Positions 1-11,415 of a stretch of DNA of 64,000 nucleotides are shown in pieces (the stretch's first letter is position 1; each line of letters starts with the position of its first letter). Below the pieces are notes generated by a model that did no database searches, had not been told where the DNA came from, and worked only from the letters and a program-made list of their open reading frames with translations. This DNA comes from Aquilaria yunnanensis (Eukaryota > Streptophyta > Magnoliopsida > Malvales > Thymelaeaceae). The stretch spans positions 38,472,501 to 38,536,500 of the forward strand of contig CM077593.1 of NCBI GenBank assembly GCA_039654915.1, in the 5' to 3' direction. Made by a program: the position numbers and the translations under genes.

Positions 1-396
1 GGAATGGGCTCCTAGCATATTGACTTTTCCCGAAGGTGCTAATTCTCTAGCAAAACGTAAGACTCAACGGAATACGTTCAGAAAAGTGAAAATGGTCCAC
101 ATACTGGAAAAATTTTGCTAAGGGAAGAATAGGGCGAAGCTCCCGAAGGCATGATTTCGAGTGTGGATGTTTGTCGAAAACGCGTACATAAAATCATACA
201 AGTTTCCGAAGAATGATGACCAAAGAAAAGAATGGGAACTTAGATAAATCCTTGAAAAAAAAATTTCATTTATAACTCCAAAACAATAGTACAAAAAAGT
301 GGATTATAAGAAAAAGAAAGAAGGACAAGCCTATTGCTGAGCCTGAGCGTCCGGAACCTTCTCGGCATTGGCATCTTTCTCTTGGATAGGAACATC
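1..396. other. Non-coding flank of old Tat-like element K
   Basis: I see no coding sequence here. By position it is the region downstream of the antisense gene whose stop lies near 397 on the minus strand. In elements A, B and C the matching region holds an array of hairpin repeats. Here only scattered similar words remain (CCCGAAGG near 31 and 145), too weak to call a repeat unit. It is probably the eroded spacer between that gene and pol of the same element, and the rest of the element lies outside the window. Confidence 0.4.
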
Positions 397-2084
397 CTAA
401 GGCGCGGGCACAACAAGCGGGAGGTTGAGGTACTCCAACTTCGACCACGTCCACCTGGGCTCTTTGGGGTAATCCAAAGCGGCTAGGAAGGAGAGGTCGA
501 GTTCGGGGTGCCGACAAAGGACTTGATGCTGGGCCAGACAAAAGCCGTCTTGATAAGATACTTTTGTCATCTGGTCGGACTGGTCCTTCTCGTCACTCAA
601 AGTTGCCAGTTCAGAGGTGAGCTTAGCAACCTCTTTCTCAAGCTTCTTCATCTTCTTTTTCATGCTCTCCTTCCTTAACAGATCGACCTCGGCTTGGAGA
701 TCGGCCTTCAAAGCAAATGCCTTCATAAGGTTTTTAGCATCAGCTGCCTTTTCCTTCCAAAGGGCTTCATTCTCCGAAGAGAGAGTGGCGTACTTTGCCC
801 TGAGGTCCTCAACCTTGGCCAAAAATTCGAGAAGGAGCCCCCTTCTTACTCTCCCGAAGCTCGGTCCGAAGATTCTCCATGTCCTCTTTGCTGTTTTTGT
901 TCAGTTCACCGTACTTGAGGACGTATTTGGCACAGAATTCCTTCACCTTCCTCACAGAATTCTTGGACCGGGAATGAGCCTCAGTCTACTTTACCTCCCA
1001 AGCCTAGAAATATCCGCTGTAAGCCAGGAGTTGCAGAAAGGAAAGCCCTGAATAAGGGTCAAAGGGCAACAAAAACTCAGAAGAAAATTTTTCCAAGTCC
1101 CCAAGGAAAGAAAGAAGAAATCTATTTGGTTGGCGTGTCCGCTCATCCCCGCCGTGAGGATCTCCTCGTTAGGGCATTCGGCGATGAGCGACTGAAAGGT
1201 GGCATTCGTCAGCACACCCTTCGCCATTTAGGGAGCCATCAACTGGCTGTCCTCGGAGAACAAGTTCATGTCCTCTGTCAAAGACCAGAAGGGCTTCCTC
1301 GGTACCCTATCCTTCGGGATGTGGCTATCCCGAAGGGCCCTCTTCCGGGCATCAGCCTCCACCTAAGGGGCAGGTGTTACCTCTTTTCCAAGATCACGCC
1401 GAAGTTCCATTAGTATGTCATCCCTTAGCCATTCATCTATAAGATTGTATATAGTAAAAACACCAAGATTCGTAGAAAAATGGCTAAGGAATGAACCTGG
1501 TGGAACCTTGGTGATAGCATCCTCGGCCTCTTCCGCCTCATGGACTTCACTAGGAATGTTTTTGCTCTTTCTTCTCCGGCTCTCCTCGAGCTCCTGAGCA
1601 AAAGTACCTTCGACCAAAGTCTCAATTGCAGCATCCAGACTCAAAGGTGCCTCGAGGATGGCCGCATCCGAAGATGGATCCGTGTGGGCAGGAGACTGGG
1701 CAGGTGACTGATCCTGCACCTCCACGACGTCTTTGGGGGGAGGGGGAAGGACGCCCGCTTTGGCTTTCTTTGCCTTGGATGGCCCCTTAGTAGTCTTCTT
1801 CCTCTTCACAGACGTCATCCTTCCCGTCTGCTCCCTCTTTTCGGCCTGACCGAGAAAAAGGGACTTATAGAACTCCATAGATTGATCACCCATCTCTGCA
1901 AAAGGAAAAAACATTAGTGTAAGTCCAAAAGGAATATAAGTAGCAAAACTTGGGAGATAACTTACTCTCGGCAAAAGTTGCGTATGAGATCTTGGCCAGA
2001 AGAAGCATCACCAACCATGCCTTCTCTCCTAAGAGAACAGGCACGTGGAGGTTCAAGTCTAACTTGTGCTTGTCGATTACCCCC
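397..2084 (-). pseudogene. Decayed antisense gene (aORF) of element K, 3' part
   Basis: This is a diverged relative of the plus-strand genes at 13612, 26863 and 40297. Read on the minus strand, the exon 1 end (2084-1966) carries AWLVML-like residues, followed by an intron at 1965-1896 (GTAAGT...TGCAG). Exon 2 (1895-1497) begins MGDQSMEFYKSLF and has a Lys/Arg-rich patch. A second intron starts at 1496 after codons for PPG, and exon 3 is near 1410-1130. A charged coiled coil covers about 830-570. The C-terminal motif (YQDGFCLAQHQVL, then DLSFL, EPRW, WSKLEYLNLP) ends at the stop near 397. Introns 1 and 2 keep the phase (1) seen in the younger copies, whereas both third-intron splice sites look lost (AG changed to AA). 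Exon 3 has several stops. The 5' end is cut off by the insertion of G at 2085. Function unknown; a nuclear DNA- or protein-binding role is only a guess. Confidence 0.75.
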
Positions 2085-2960
2085 TGATAGCCGAAGTGCT
2101 ATCACCCTTTAAACCCGTTAGCTCAGGCAAAGCACCACCTTCGGAAAGTAGAGCATCGACCGCTAGGAACTCGAGCACCGACTTCAGAAAGAAGGGTGTT
2201 TGGCCCCTCTTACATCCGACCTCGGTGATCCTTCATCACCCCTGGAGACGACAATACTAACCTCGAGAATACGGTGCATCGCCATCCTTAGCAAGATGAC
2301 CAAACCACCTTCGGCAGGGAAGAGCGTTCCTGAACGGGACCACCCTTTGCGAAGATATCCCTGGATTACTGATATGGTCTCGGAAGGAAGTCCTCCTGTC
2401 CCGAAGAGCTCTCTTCTACCGAAGGGATCTCAGGAGTATGGCAAAAACAATTAAGAAGCGTCTGACGCACCGTACCCGTATGTTCCTCGACACACTGCCC
2501 CTAGACACGCTTTGCCACGCCACCCTCAGACACGCTCTGACACGCCGCCCTTGTATGACCTAGGCTCCTGGCCAGGCAGCCTGTGGTCAGCTAAACACTT
2601 CCCCTCTCCCTGAAGGTATGGATCACATTTGACCGAACACGTGTCATGATCTGGGCAGGCTATGTCAAACGGACTTCTACTATTCACCTCCCTATAAATA
2701 TTTAGGAAGCGCCCCAGGTAAGGGGATCCAACGCCAAGGGGAAAATCCCTCCACTCTTTACTTATTCTCCATTTTCAAAACGCTGACTTGGGCGTCGGAG
2801 GCTCCTCCCCGGAAAAATGCTCCCGGGACCTCCTAACCTTTTTTTTTCTGAGTCTTTGTAGTCCTCCTCCCACCGAAGTTTCCTCACCCAGACGTTCTCT
2901 CACCGACAGTTCCTGCTCCGGGCTCACCATGTTGCACAACAATGATGCTGAAGGGCATCA
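2085..2960 (+). repeat. 5' LTR of element G
   Basis: An 876-bp LTR that begins TGATAGCC and ends GGGCATCA, followed directly by TTTGGCGCCGTCTATGGG. It has the layout of the younger LTRs but is clearly diverged. A CACGTG box is at 2638-2643 and a TATA box at 2693-2700. A GC-rich inverted repeat occupies about 2798-2838. The gag ATG at 2929 lies 32 nt before the LTR end, exactly as in A, B, C and F. Confidence 0.85.
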
Positions 2961-3162
2961 TTTGGCGCCGTCTATGGGAAACCTCTCCCAGGTTTCCATC
3001 ATAGAGACTAAGCACTCAATGGACAATGGGCTCCCGAAGTCCACCTCCGCACCGGAGTCTCAGCTGGCGGCCCAGCAGGCCACTACAAAGAATTCTGCGC
3101 CGAAAGACGACCGCCCTCTTACAGTGACGATGAACTTCTTGCGACACTTCCAACGCTCTATC
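2929..3162 (+). pseudogene. gag: G gag, N-terminal fragment
   Basis: The reading frame starts inside the LTR and runs through the primer site, which encodes HHLAPSMG. It continues through the conserved ETKHSMDNGLPKS and DDRPLTVTMNFL segments found in A, B, C and F. It is broken at codons for RSI by the Copia LTR at 3163 and resumes at 10390. Confidence 0.8.
2961..2978 (+). promoter_or_regulatory. Primer-binding site of element G
   Basis: TTTGGCGCCGTCTATGGG sits directly after the LTR. A, B, C and F have the same site with GTC-TGT in place of GTC-TAT, so G carries one change. Sites of the TGGCGCC type are usual for Tat-lineage elements. The priming tRNA is not assigned here. Confidence 0.75.
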
Positions 3163-3979
3163 TGTTAGTGTTGTGCCCAAAAGGCCAATCATGGGATGAT
3201 TGTATTTTTGCACATTGAGTCATGATATTTTATTAAGGCATTAATCCAGCAATTATGTTTGTTGTTTTTTTTCTGCATAACTTAACAAACATAATTGTAA
3301 CCCTAGAATAATGATATTATCAAACATCCCTAGTCTAGTATTATTATGGAGTGGGTTGCAATAATACATAACGGCTAGCATATGTGGAGACTAATATGAG
3401 ATATGTAGTCTGCAAATGGGTACAAGTTGGAGAACTTGTGTACTGGACCGACCCACCATGAGAACACTACATGGATTGTTATATGTGTGTCATAAGTGAT
3501 TCCCATAGTGATCATGGTGTATGTAGTCCTTTGACCTAAGATCATCACGGTTCCCTACATGTGAGTCACATACTTTAATACTTTCCTTTATTGCTAGTAA
3601 CTGAGTGAACTTGAAGGATGTCATTGAGTATGTCAGATATCATGCGGAGGGATTTTTATGATCAAGGTGGGATTTGTCCCTCCAATGTAACGGGAGTGAT
3701 ATCTTCGGGCCCCTTGATAGAGTAAGACTTAGAAAAATGCATGGCCATGCTCGGATGAGTTGTTATACGATATCAATGTCATCAGTTTAAGTTGGTCTAC
3801 TTGGTAATCAAGAAACCAAAGATTGGGCTATACGAGAGTGACACATTCCATGTCTCATGCTTAGTCTTGATATCTTGGACAAAGGGACAATGGCATATAT
3901 CGGTGATGATCATAAAGGTTTAGTCGAATCAGCGACAATCTTGTCACTTGGGGTGTCACTTGGGTAGCAATGATGTGTT

Positions 3980-5393
3980 TGTTGGGTTTCGGGAGGCAAA
4001 TAGCGTAGCGGAACTTAACCAGAACCCTCAAGGATCCAAGTGAAATGGGGTAAACCCGGTGTTCGAAAAATTCATACCTAATTTTCGGTTGAGATCTCTC
4101 ACTCAACTGTAGAGTCGAATCACAAAACCTGAACAGTTGATGTGTTCAGGCTCTTTATGGTATCCACACGGGCCTCTCGGGATCACCACGCTTCCACCAT
4201 GTCCCGGCAGATGCGTTTCTCTTGTGCTCGCAGTGCTAGCTTGCATCCTCCAACGAATTGCAAGAGAAGAGTGCAGCTGTCCTTTTGGGAGGCTAGGGCA
4301 AGGAGTCCTGTGAATTTCTCACTATAAGTTGTATTTATAGTGAGACTCAACTTCTAGGCCTAATGGGTTTCAATGCCCTAATCCAATTAGGATTTAGGTT
4401 CAGGCTTAATAATGGATCAACTCTTGGGCTCATTATTAATACGAAATTAAAGTGAACCCATAACGCAAATAATTAGCCCATGCACTCTAATGATCCAAAA
4501 AGCTCAATGTGTGTGATCCAACAGGCTCTTATCACGTTGGCAATGATCATAAATCACATTTATGATCATAAGCAATGAGTGGTGTCTAGCAACACATCAT
4601 TGCTACCCAAGTGACAAGATTGTCGATGATTCGACTAAACCTTTATGATCATCACCGATATATGCCATTATCCTTTTGTCCAAGATATCAAGACTAAGCA
4701 CGAGAGGTGAAATGTGTCACTCTCATATAGCCCAATCCTTGGTTTCCTGATTACCGAGTAGAGTAACTTAAGTTGATGACATTGATATCGTATATCAACT
4801 CATCCAAGCATGGCCATGCATTTTCTAAGTCTCACTCTATCAAGGGGCCCGAAGATATCACTCACATTACATAGGAGGGACAAATCCCATCTCGATCATA
4901 CAAATCCCTCCGCATGATATGTGACATACCCAATGACTTCCTTCAAGTTCACTAAGTAACGAGCAACAAAGGAAAGTATCAAAGTATGTGACTCACATGT
5001 AGGGAACCTTGACGATCTTAGGTCGAAGGACTACATATACCATGATCACTATGAGAATCACTTATGACACTCATATAACGATCCATGTAGTGTTATCATG
5101 GTGGGTTGGTCCAGTACACAAGTTCTCCAACTTGTACCCATACGTAGACTACATATCTCATATTAGTCTCCACATATGCTAGTCATTATGTATTATTGCA
5201 ACCCGCTCCACAATAATACTAGACCAGGGACGTTTAAGAATATCATTATTCTAGGGTAACAATTATGTTTATTATGTTACGCAAATATAAAACAACAAAC
5301 ATAATTACTGGATTAATGCCTTAATAAAATATCATGACTCAATGTACAAAACTACAATCATCTCATGATTGGCTTTTGGGCACAACACTAACA
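3980..5393 (-). repeat. Copia LTR copy 1 (minus)
   Basis: A 1,414-bp LTR that begins TGTTGGGTTTCGGG and ends ACACTAACA, with a perfect GTGTT duplication. It contains a perfect 12-bp inverted repeat (ATGATCATAAAT, loop CAC) at 4543-4569. It keeps the full segment near 4945-4975 that copies 2 and 3 lack. Confidence 0.85.
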
Positions 5394-5483
5394 GTGTTGC
5401 TAGACACCGCTCATTGCTTATGATCGTAAATGTGATTTATGATCATTGCCAACGTGGTAAGAGCCTATTGGGTCACACACATA

Positions 5484-6871
5484 TGTTGGGTTTCGGGAGC
5501 CAAACAGCGCAATGGAATTTAACCGAAATCCTCCAAGATCCAAGTGAAACGGGTTAAATTGGGTGTTCAAAAATTTTCATACCTAATTTTCGGTTGAGAT
5601 CTCTCACTCAACTGTAGAGTCGAATCACAAAACCTGAACAATTGACATGTTCAGGCTCTCTATGGTATCCACACGAGCCCCTCAGGATCACCATGCTTCC
5701 ACCATGTCCCGGCAGATGCGTTTCTCTTGCGCTCGCAGTGCTAGCTTGCGTCCTCCAAGGAATTGTAAGAGAAGAGTGCGGCTATCCTTTTGGGAGGCTA
5801 GGGCAAGGAGACCTGTGAATTTCTCACTAGAAGTTGTATTTATAGTGAGACTCAACTTCCAGGCCGAATAGGTTTCAAATCCCTAATCCAATTAGGCTTT
5901 AATTTCGGCCTTAATAATGGTTCAACTATTGGGCCCATTATTAATACGATATTATTGTGAAACCGAAACACAAATTATTAGCCCATGTACTGTAATGATC
6001 CAAATAGCTCTATGTGTGCAACCCAATAGGCTCTTACCACGTTGGCAATGATCATAAATCACATTTATGATTATAAGCAATGAGCGGTGTCTAGCAACAC
6101 ATCATTGCTACCCAAGTGACAAGGTTGTCGATGATTTGACTAAACCTTTATGATCATCACCGATATATGCCACTGTCCCTTTGTCCAAGATATCAAGATT
6201 AAGCACGAGACATGGATTGTGTCACTCTCGTATAGCCCAATCTTTGGTTTCTTGATTACCGAGTCGACCAACTTAAACTGATGACATTGATATCGTATAT
6301 CAACTCATCTGAGCATGGCCATGCATTTTTCTAAGTCTTACTCTATCAAGGGGCCCGAAGATATCACTCCCGTTACATAGGAGGGACAAATCCCATCTTG
6401 ATCATACAAATCCCTCTGCATGATTTGTGACATACCCAATGACCTCCTTCAAGTATCAAAAGTATGTGACTCACATGTAGGGAACCTTGATGATCTTAGG
6501 TCAAAGGACTACATATACCATGATCACTATGAGAATCACTTATGACACTCATATAACGATCCATGTAGTGTTCTCATGGTGGGTCGGTCCAGTACACAAG
6601 TTCTCCAACTTGTACCCATACGTACACTACATATCTCATATTAGTCTCCACATATGCTAGTCATTATGTATTATTGCAACCCGCTCCACAATAATACTAG
6701 ACCAGGGACGTTTAAGAATATCATTATTCTACGGTTACAATTATGTTTATTACATTACACAGAAATAAAACAACAAACATAATTACTGGATTAATGCCTT
6801 AATAAAATATCATGACTCAATGTACAAAACTACAATCATCTCATGATTGGCTTTTGGGCACAACACTAACA
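5484..6871 (-). repeat. Copia LTR copy 2 (minus)
   Basis: A 1,388-bp LTR with the same ends as copy 1. It has a deletion of about 26 bp near 6450 that copy 3 shares and copies 1 and 4 lack. That shared deletion shows copies 2 and 3 are duplicates of each other rather than separate insertions. It is flanked on the right by GTGTT and on the left by ACATA, so the flanks do not match, as expected after unequal exchange. Confidence 0.85.
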
Positions 6872-6961
6872 GTGTTGCTAGACACCGCTCATTGCTTATG
6901 ATCATAAATGTGATTTATGATCAATGCCAACATGGTAAGAGCCTATTGGGTCACACACATA

Positions 6962-8347
6962 TGTTGGGTTTCAGGAGCCAAACAGCGCAATGGAATTTAG
7001 CCGAAACCCTCCAAGATCCAAGTGAAACATTGTAAACTGGGTGTTCAAAAATTTTCATACCTAATTTTCGGTTGAGATCTCTCAGTCAACTGTAGAGTCA
7101 AATCACAAAACCTGAATAGTTGACGTGTTCAGGCGCTCTATGGTATCCATACGAGCCTTTCAGGATCAGCATGCTTCCACCACGTCCCGGCAGATGCGTT
7201 TCTCTTGCGCTCGCAGTGCTAGCTTGCGTCCTCCAAGGAATTGTAGGAGAAGAGTGCGGCTATCCTTTCGGGAGGCTAGGGCAAGGAGACCTGTGAATTT
7301 CTCACTAGAAGTTGTATTTATAGTGAGACTCAACTTCCAGGCCGAATAGGTTTCAAATCCCTAATCTAATTAGGCTTTAATTTCAGGCTTAATAATGGTT
7401 CAACTATTGGGCCCATTATTAATACGAAATTATTATGAAACCAAACCCAAATTATTAGCCCATGCACTCTAATGATCCAAATAGCTCTATGTGTGCGACC
7501 CAATAGGCTCTTACCACATTGGCAACGATCATAAATCACATTTATGATCATAAGCAATGAGCGGTGTCTAGTAACAGATCATTGCTACCCAAGTGACAAG
7601 GTTGTGATGATTTGACTAAACCTTTATGATCATCACCGATATATGCCATTGTCCTTTTGTCCAAGATATCAAGATTAAGCACGAGACATGGATTGTGTCA
7701 CTCTCGTATAGCCCAATCTTTGGTTTCTTAATTACCGAGTCGACCAACTTAAACTGAAGACATTGATATCGTATATCAACTCATCTCAGCATGGCCATGC
7801 ATTGTTCTAAGTCTTACTCTATCAAGGGGCCCGAAGATATCACTCCCGTTACATAGGAGGGACAAATCCCATCTTGATCATACAAATCCCTCTGCAAGAT
7901 ATGTGACATACCCAATGACCTCCTTCAAGTATCAAAAGTATGTGACTCATATGTAGGGAACCTTGATGATCTTAGGTCGAAGGACTACATATACCATGAT
8001 CACTATGAGAATCACTTATGACACTCATATAACGATCCATGTAGTGTTCTCATGGTGGGTCGGTCCAGTACACAAGTTCTCCAACTTGTACCCATACGTA
8101 GACTACATATCTCATATTAGTCTCCACATATGCTAGTCATTATGTATTATTGCAACCCGCTCCACAATAATACTAGACCAGGGACGTTTAAGAATATCAT
8201 TATTCTACGGTTACAATTATGTTTATTACGTTACGCAGAAATAAAACAACAAACATAATTACTGGATTAATGCCTTAATAAAATATCATGACTCAATGTA
8301 CAAAACTACAATCATCTCATGATTGGCTTTTGGGCACAACACTAATA
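6962..8347 (-). repeat. Copia LTR copy 3 (minus)
   Basis: A 1,386-bp LTR that shares the internal deletion of copy 2. Its end reads ACTAATA rather than ACTAACA. The left flank is ACATA and the right flank is AGTGTTGC, the same mismatched arrangement as copy 2. Confidence 0.85.
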
Positions 8348-8437
8348 GTGTTGCTAGACACCGCTCATTGCTTATGATCATAAATGTGATTTATGATCAT
8401 TGCCAACGTGGTAAGAGCCTATTGGGTCACACACATA

Positions 8438-9852
8438 TGTTGGGTTTCGGGAGCCAAACAGCGCAATGAAATTTAACCGAAACCCTCCATGATCCAAGTG
8501 AAATGGGGTAAACTGGGTGTTCAAAAATTTTCATACCTAATTTTTTGTTGAGATCTCTCAGTCAACTGTAGAGTCGAATCACAAAACCTGAACAGTTGAC
8601 GTGTTCAGGCTCTCTATGGTATCCACACGAGCCTCTCAGGATCACCATGCTTACACCACGTCCCGGTAGATGCGTTTCTCTTGCGCTCGTAGTGCTAGCT
8701 TGCGTCCTCCAAGGAATTGTAAGAGAAGAGTGCGGCTATCCTTTTGGCAGGCTAGGGCAAGGAGACCTGTGAATTTCTCACTAGAAGTTGTATTTATAGT
8801 GAGACTCAACTTCCAGGCCGAATAGGTTTCAAATCCCTAATCTAATTAGGCTTTAATTTCGGGCTTAATAATGGTTCAACTATTGGGCCCATTATTAATA
8901 CGAAATTATTGTGAAACCAAACCCAAATTATTAGCCCATGCACTCTAATGATCCAAATAGCTCTATGTGTGCGACCCAATAGGCTCTTGCCACGTTGGCA
9001 ATGATCATAAATCACATTTATGATCATAAGCAATGAGCGGTGTCTAGCAACACATCATTGCTACCCAAGTGACAAGGTTGTCGATGATTTGACTAAACCG
9101 TTATGATCATCACCGTTATATGCCATTGTCCCTTTGTCCAAGATATCAAGATTAAGCACGAGACATGGATTGTGTCACTCTCGTATAGCCCAATCTTTGG
9201 TTTCTTGATTACCGAGTCGACCAACTTAAATTGATGACATTGATATCGTATATCAACTCATCTAAGCATGGCCATGCATTTTTCTAAGTCTTACTCTATC
9301 GAGGGGCCCGAAGATATCACTCCCGTTACATAGGAGGACAAATCCCATCTTGATCATACAAATCCCTCTGCATGGTATGTGACATACCCAATGACCTCCT
9401 TCAAGTTCACGCAGTTACGAGGAACAAAAGAAAGTATCAGAAGTATGTGACTCACATGTAGGCAACCTTGATGATCTTAGGTCGAAGGACTACATATACC
9501 ATGATCACTATGAGAATCACTTATGACACTCATATAACGATCCATGTAGTGTTCTCATAGTGGGTCGGTCCAGTACACAAGTTCTCCAACTTGTACCCAT
9601 ATGTAGACTACATATCTCATATTAGTCTCCACATATGCTAGTCGTTATGTATTATTGGAACCCGCTCCACAATAATACTAGACCAGGGACGTTTAAGAAT
9701 ATCATTATTCGAGGGTTACAATTATGTTTGTTAAGTTACACAGAAACAAAACAACAAACATAATTGCTGGATTAATGCCTTAATAAAATATCATGACCCA
9801 ATGTGCAAAAATACAATCATCTCATGATTGGCTTTTGGGCACAACACTAACA
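8438..9852 (-). repeat. Copia LTR copy 4 (minus)
   Basis: A full 1,415-bp LTR with flanks ACATA (8433-8437) and GCATA (9853-9857). After it the plus-oriented outer LTR continues with GAGCTATTTGG, as it does in the uninterrupted copy at 57192-58601. This marks the right edge of the array. Confidence 0.85.
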
Positions 9853-10389
9853 GCATAGAGCTATTTGGATCGTTAGAGTGCATGGGCTAATAATTTGGGT
9901 TTTGGTTTCACAATAATTTTGTATTAATAATGGGCCCAATAATTGAGCCATTATTAAGCCCGAAATTAAAGCCTAATTGGATTAGGGCTTTGAATCCCAT
10001 TAGGCCTGGAAGTTGAGTCTCACTATAAATTCAACTTCTAGTGAGAAATTCGTAGGTCTCCTTGCCCTAGCCTCCCAAAATGACAGCCGCACTCTTCTCT
10101 TGCAATTCCTTGGAGGACGCAAACTAACACTACGAGCGCAAGAGAAACGCATTTACTGGGACACGGTGGAAGTGTGGTGATCCTGAGAGGCTCGTGTGGA
10201 TACCATAGAGAGGTTGAACACATCAACTATTCAAGTTTTGTGATTCGAGTCTACAGTTGAGTGAGAGATCTCAACCAAAAATTGGGTATGAAAATTTTTG
10301 AACATCCGATTTACTCCATTTCACTTGGATCCTGGACGGTTTCAGTTAAATTTTCCTACGCTGTTTGGCTCCCAAAACCCAACACCATC

Positions 10390-11031
10390 GTCGCTGAAAT
10401 CACTCGGCAGCTTGACCAGAGGTGGCCCCAGCCTCCACCGCCTCCCCCTCGACAGTACCCCGAGAGAGAAGCCCGAGGTCGACCCACCAGAGTTCCGGGA
10501 GTGAGGACTCTCTCGACGCATCTTCTATAGAGGACGTGCCCCCTAGGGCGCAGTCCGCCAAGGAACAAGCCCCAAAAGAAACCAAGGCCTCCTCTCGGTG
10601 GAGTCCATCCCCGTACCAAAGGTCCCAGTCTCATCGTCACCAAAGTTATTCTCCGAGAAGGAGAAGAAGTTTGCCATTCCTTGCGGGCACCAGGCAGCAA
10701 GGGGAAGCTAACACGACTGCCCTTGTGGAGAAGATCCTGGGAAGACTGGAAAAGGTTCAGAGGCAGATCTCCCAAAAACCAGTCTGGTCAAGATTGTCAG
10801 ACGCTTATACCGGAGAAGAGTCACCCTTTGTGCGGGAAGTGGTGGAGGGGCGCATGCCCAGTGACTTCAAGGTGCCATGCTTGGAAACCTACGACGGGTG
10901 TAGTGACCCCCAAGCGCACCTCACAAAGTACAAGCGAACCATGGTGCTCCACGGCGATGATGACGCCACCCGCTGCAAGTGTTTTGAGGTGACCCTCTCC
11001 GGTCTGGCAACGGCATGGTACAACTCCCTGG
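10390..11031 (+). pseudogene. gag: G gag, middle fragment
   Basis: Continues the frame lost at 3162 (VAEITRQLDQR), then shifts frame near 10400-10420 into a Ser/Arg/Pro-rich stretch. This is followed by the conserved KILGRLEKVQRQ, PSDFKVPCLETYDG, DPQAHLTKYKRTM and KCFEVTLSGLATAWYNSL segments, the capsid-like core of gag. It is interrupted by element A after codons for YNSL; the 5-bp CCTGG target (11027-11031) is repeated at 22413. Downstream gag resumes at 22418. Confidence 0.8.
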
Positions 11032-11415
11032 TGATGGCCTGGGGCCTCATCGTTGTGAGTCATGATGACTATTGAAGAGACTTCCAGGAGGAAGAACGCC
11101 TGGAAGGTGGATCACCCCAAGGAGAGTACCTGAAAAGCTGGTAAACAGGGTTAGGAGGACCCCGGAGTGTTTTTCCGGGGGGGGAGCCTCCGACGCCCAA
11201 GTCAGTGGTGGCCGGAAAAAGGAGAAAGTCACTAGCTCAAAGAGAAAGGCAGAAAAGTCTCGCCTGGTATTTTCTCAGAGTGTGGGAGCTGTATCTCCGG
11301 CCAGCCAACCTCCTGTCAAGTATTTATTTCCTGTATATATAGGAATACCTAGCCCGTTCAGATCATGACACGTGTGCGGTCGGATGCTCCTGAACTTCTG
11401 GGCGTAGGGGACAGA
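11032..11415 (-). repeat. 3' LTR of element A, outer part
   Basis: The first 384 bp of the left LTR (TGATGGCCTGGGGCC...), ending at ACAGA, where a solo LTR is inserted. It joins to 12288-12770 once the solo LTR and one ACAGA copy are removed. A CACGTG box lies near 11368-11373, about 30 bp before the TATATATA box near 11340 on the minus strand. Confidence 0.88.

Larger units (their letters stand above)
3980..9852 (-). repeat. Tandem array of four reverse Copia LTRs with 90-bp spacers
   Basis: Four minus-oriented LTR copies start at 3980, 5484, 6962 and 8438. They are separated by three near-identical spacers of 90 bp, each a piece of the plus-oriented outer LTR running from GTGTTGCTAGACA to CACACATA. 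The first LTR is flanked by GTGTT (3975-3979 and 5394-5398). The last is flanked by ACATA (8433-8437) and GCATA (9853-9857). The simplest reading is two independent insertions 85-90 bp apart, then duplication of the LTR-plus-spacer unit (1,476-1,478 bp) by unequal recombination. Confidence 0.8.
3163..10384 (+). repeat. Copia-type solo LTR in G gag, itself interrupted
   Basis: The LTR starts TGTTAGTGTTGTGCC and ends AAAACCCAACA, in the same orientation as the 5' LTR of element E at 57192. Flanks are CTATC (3158-3162) and CCATC (10385-10389), a 5-bp duplication with one mismatch. LTR sequence is present at 3163-3979 and 9853-10384, with short pieces of its middle part at 5394-5483, 6872-6961 and 8348-8437. 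The rest is reverse-oriented copies of the same LTR. No internal Copia coding sequence is present, so the outer unit is a solo LTR. The gag frame of G resumes just after it. Confidence 0.85.

Noticed and set aside
397..1974. A host coiled-coil gene at the left edge
   Set aside because: Its motifs and intron positions match the aORFs of A, B and C, so it belongs to an older element.
10038..10226. Small open frames within Copia LTR copies (also 4142, 5647, 7125, 8842, 51000 and 58256 regions)
   Set aside because: They recur only because the LTR recurs, lie in different frames on both strands, and match no domain.
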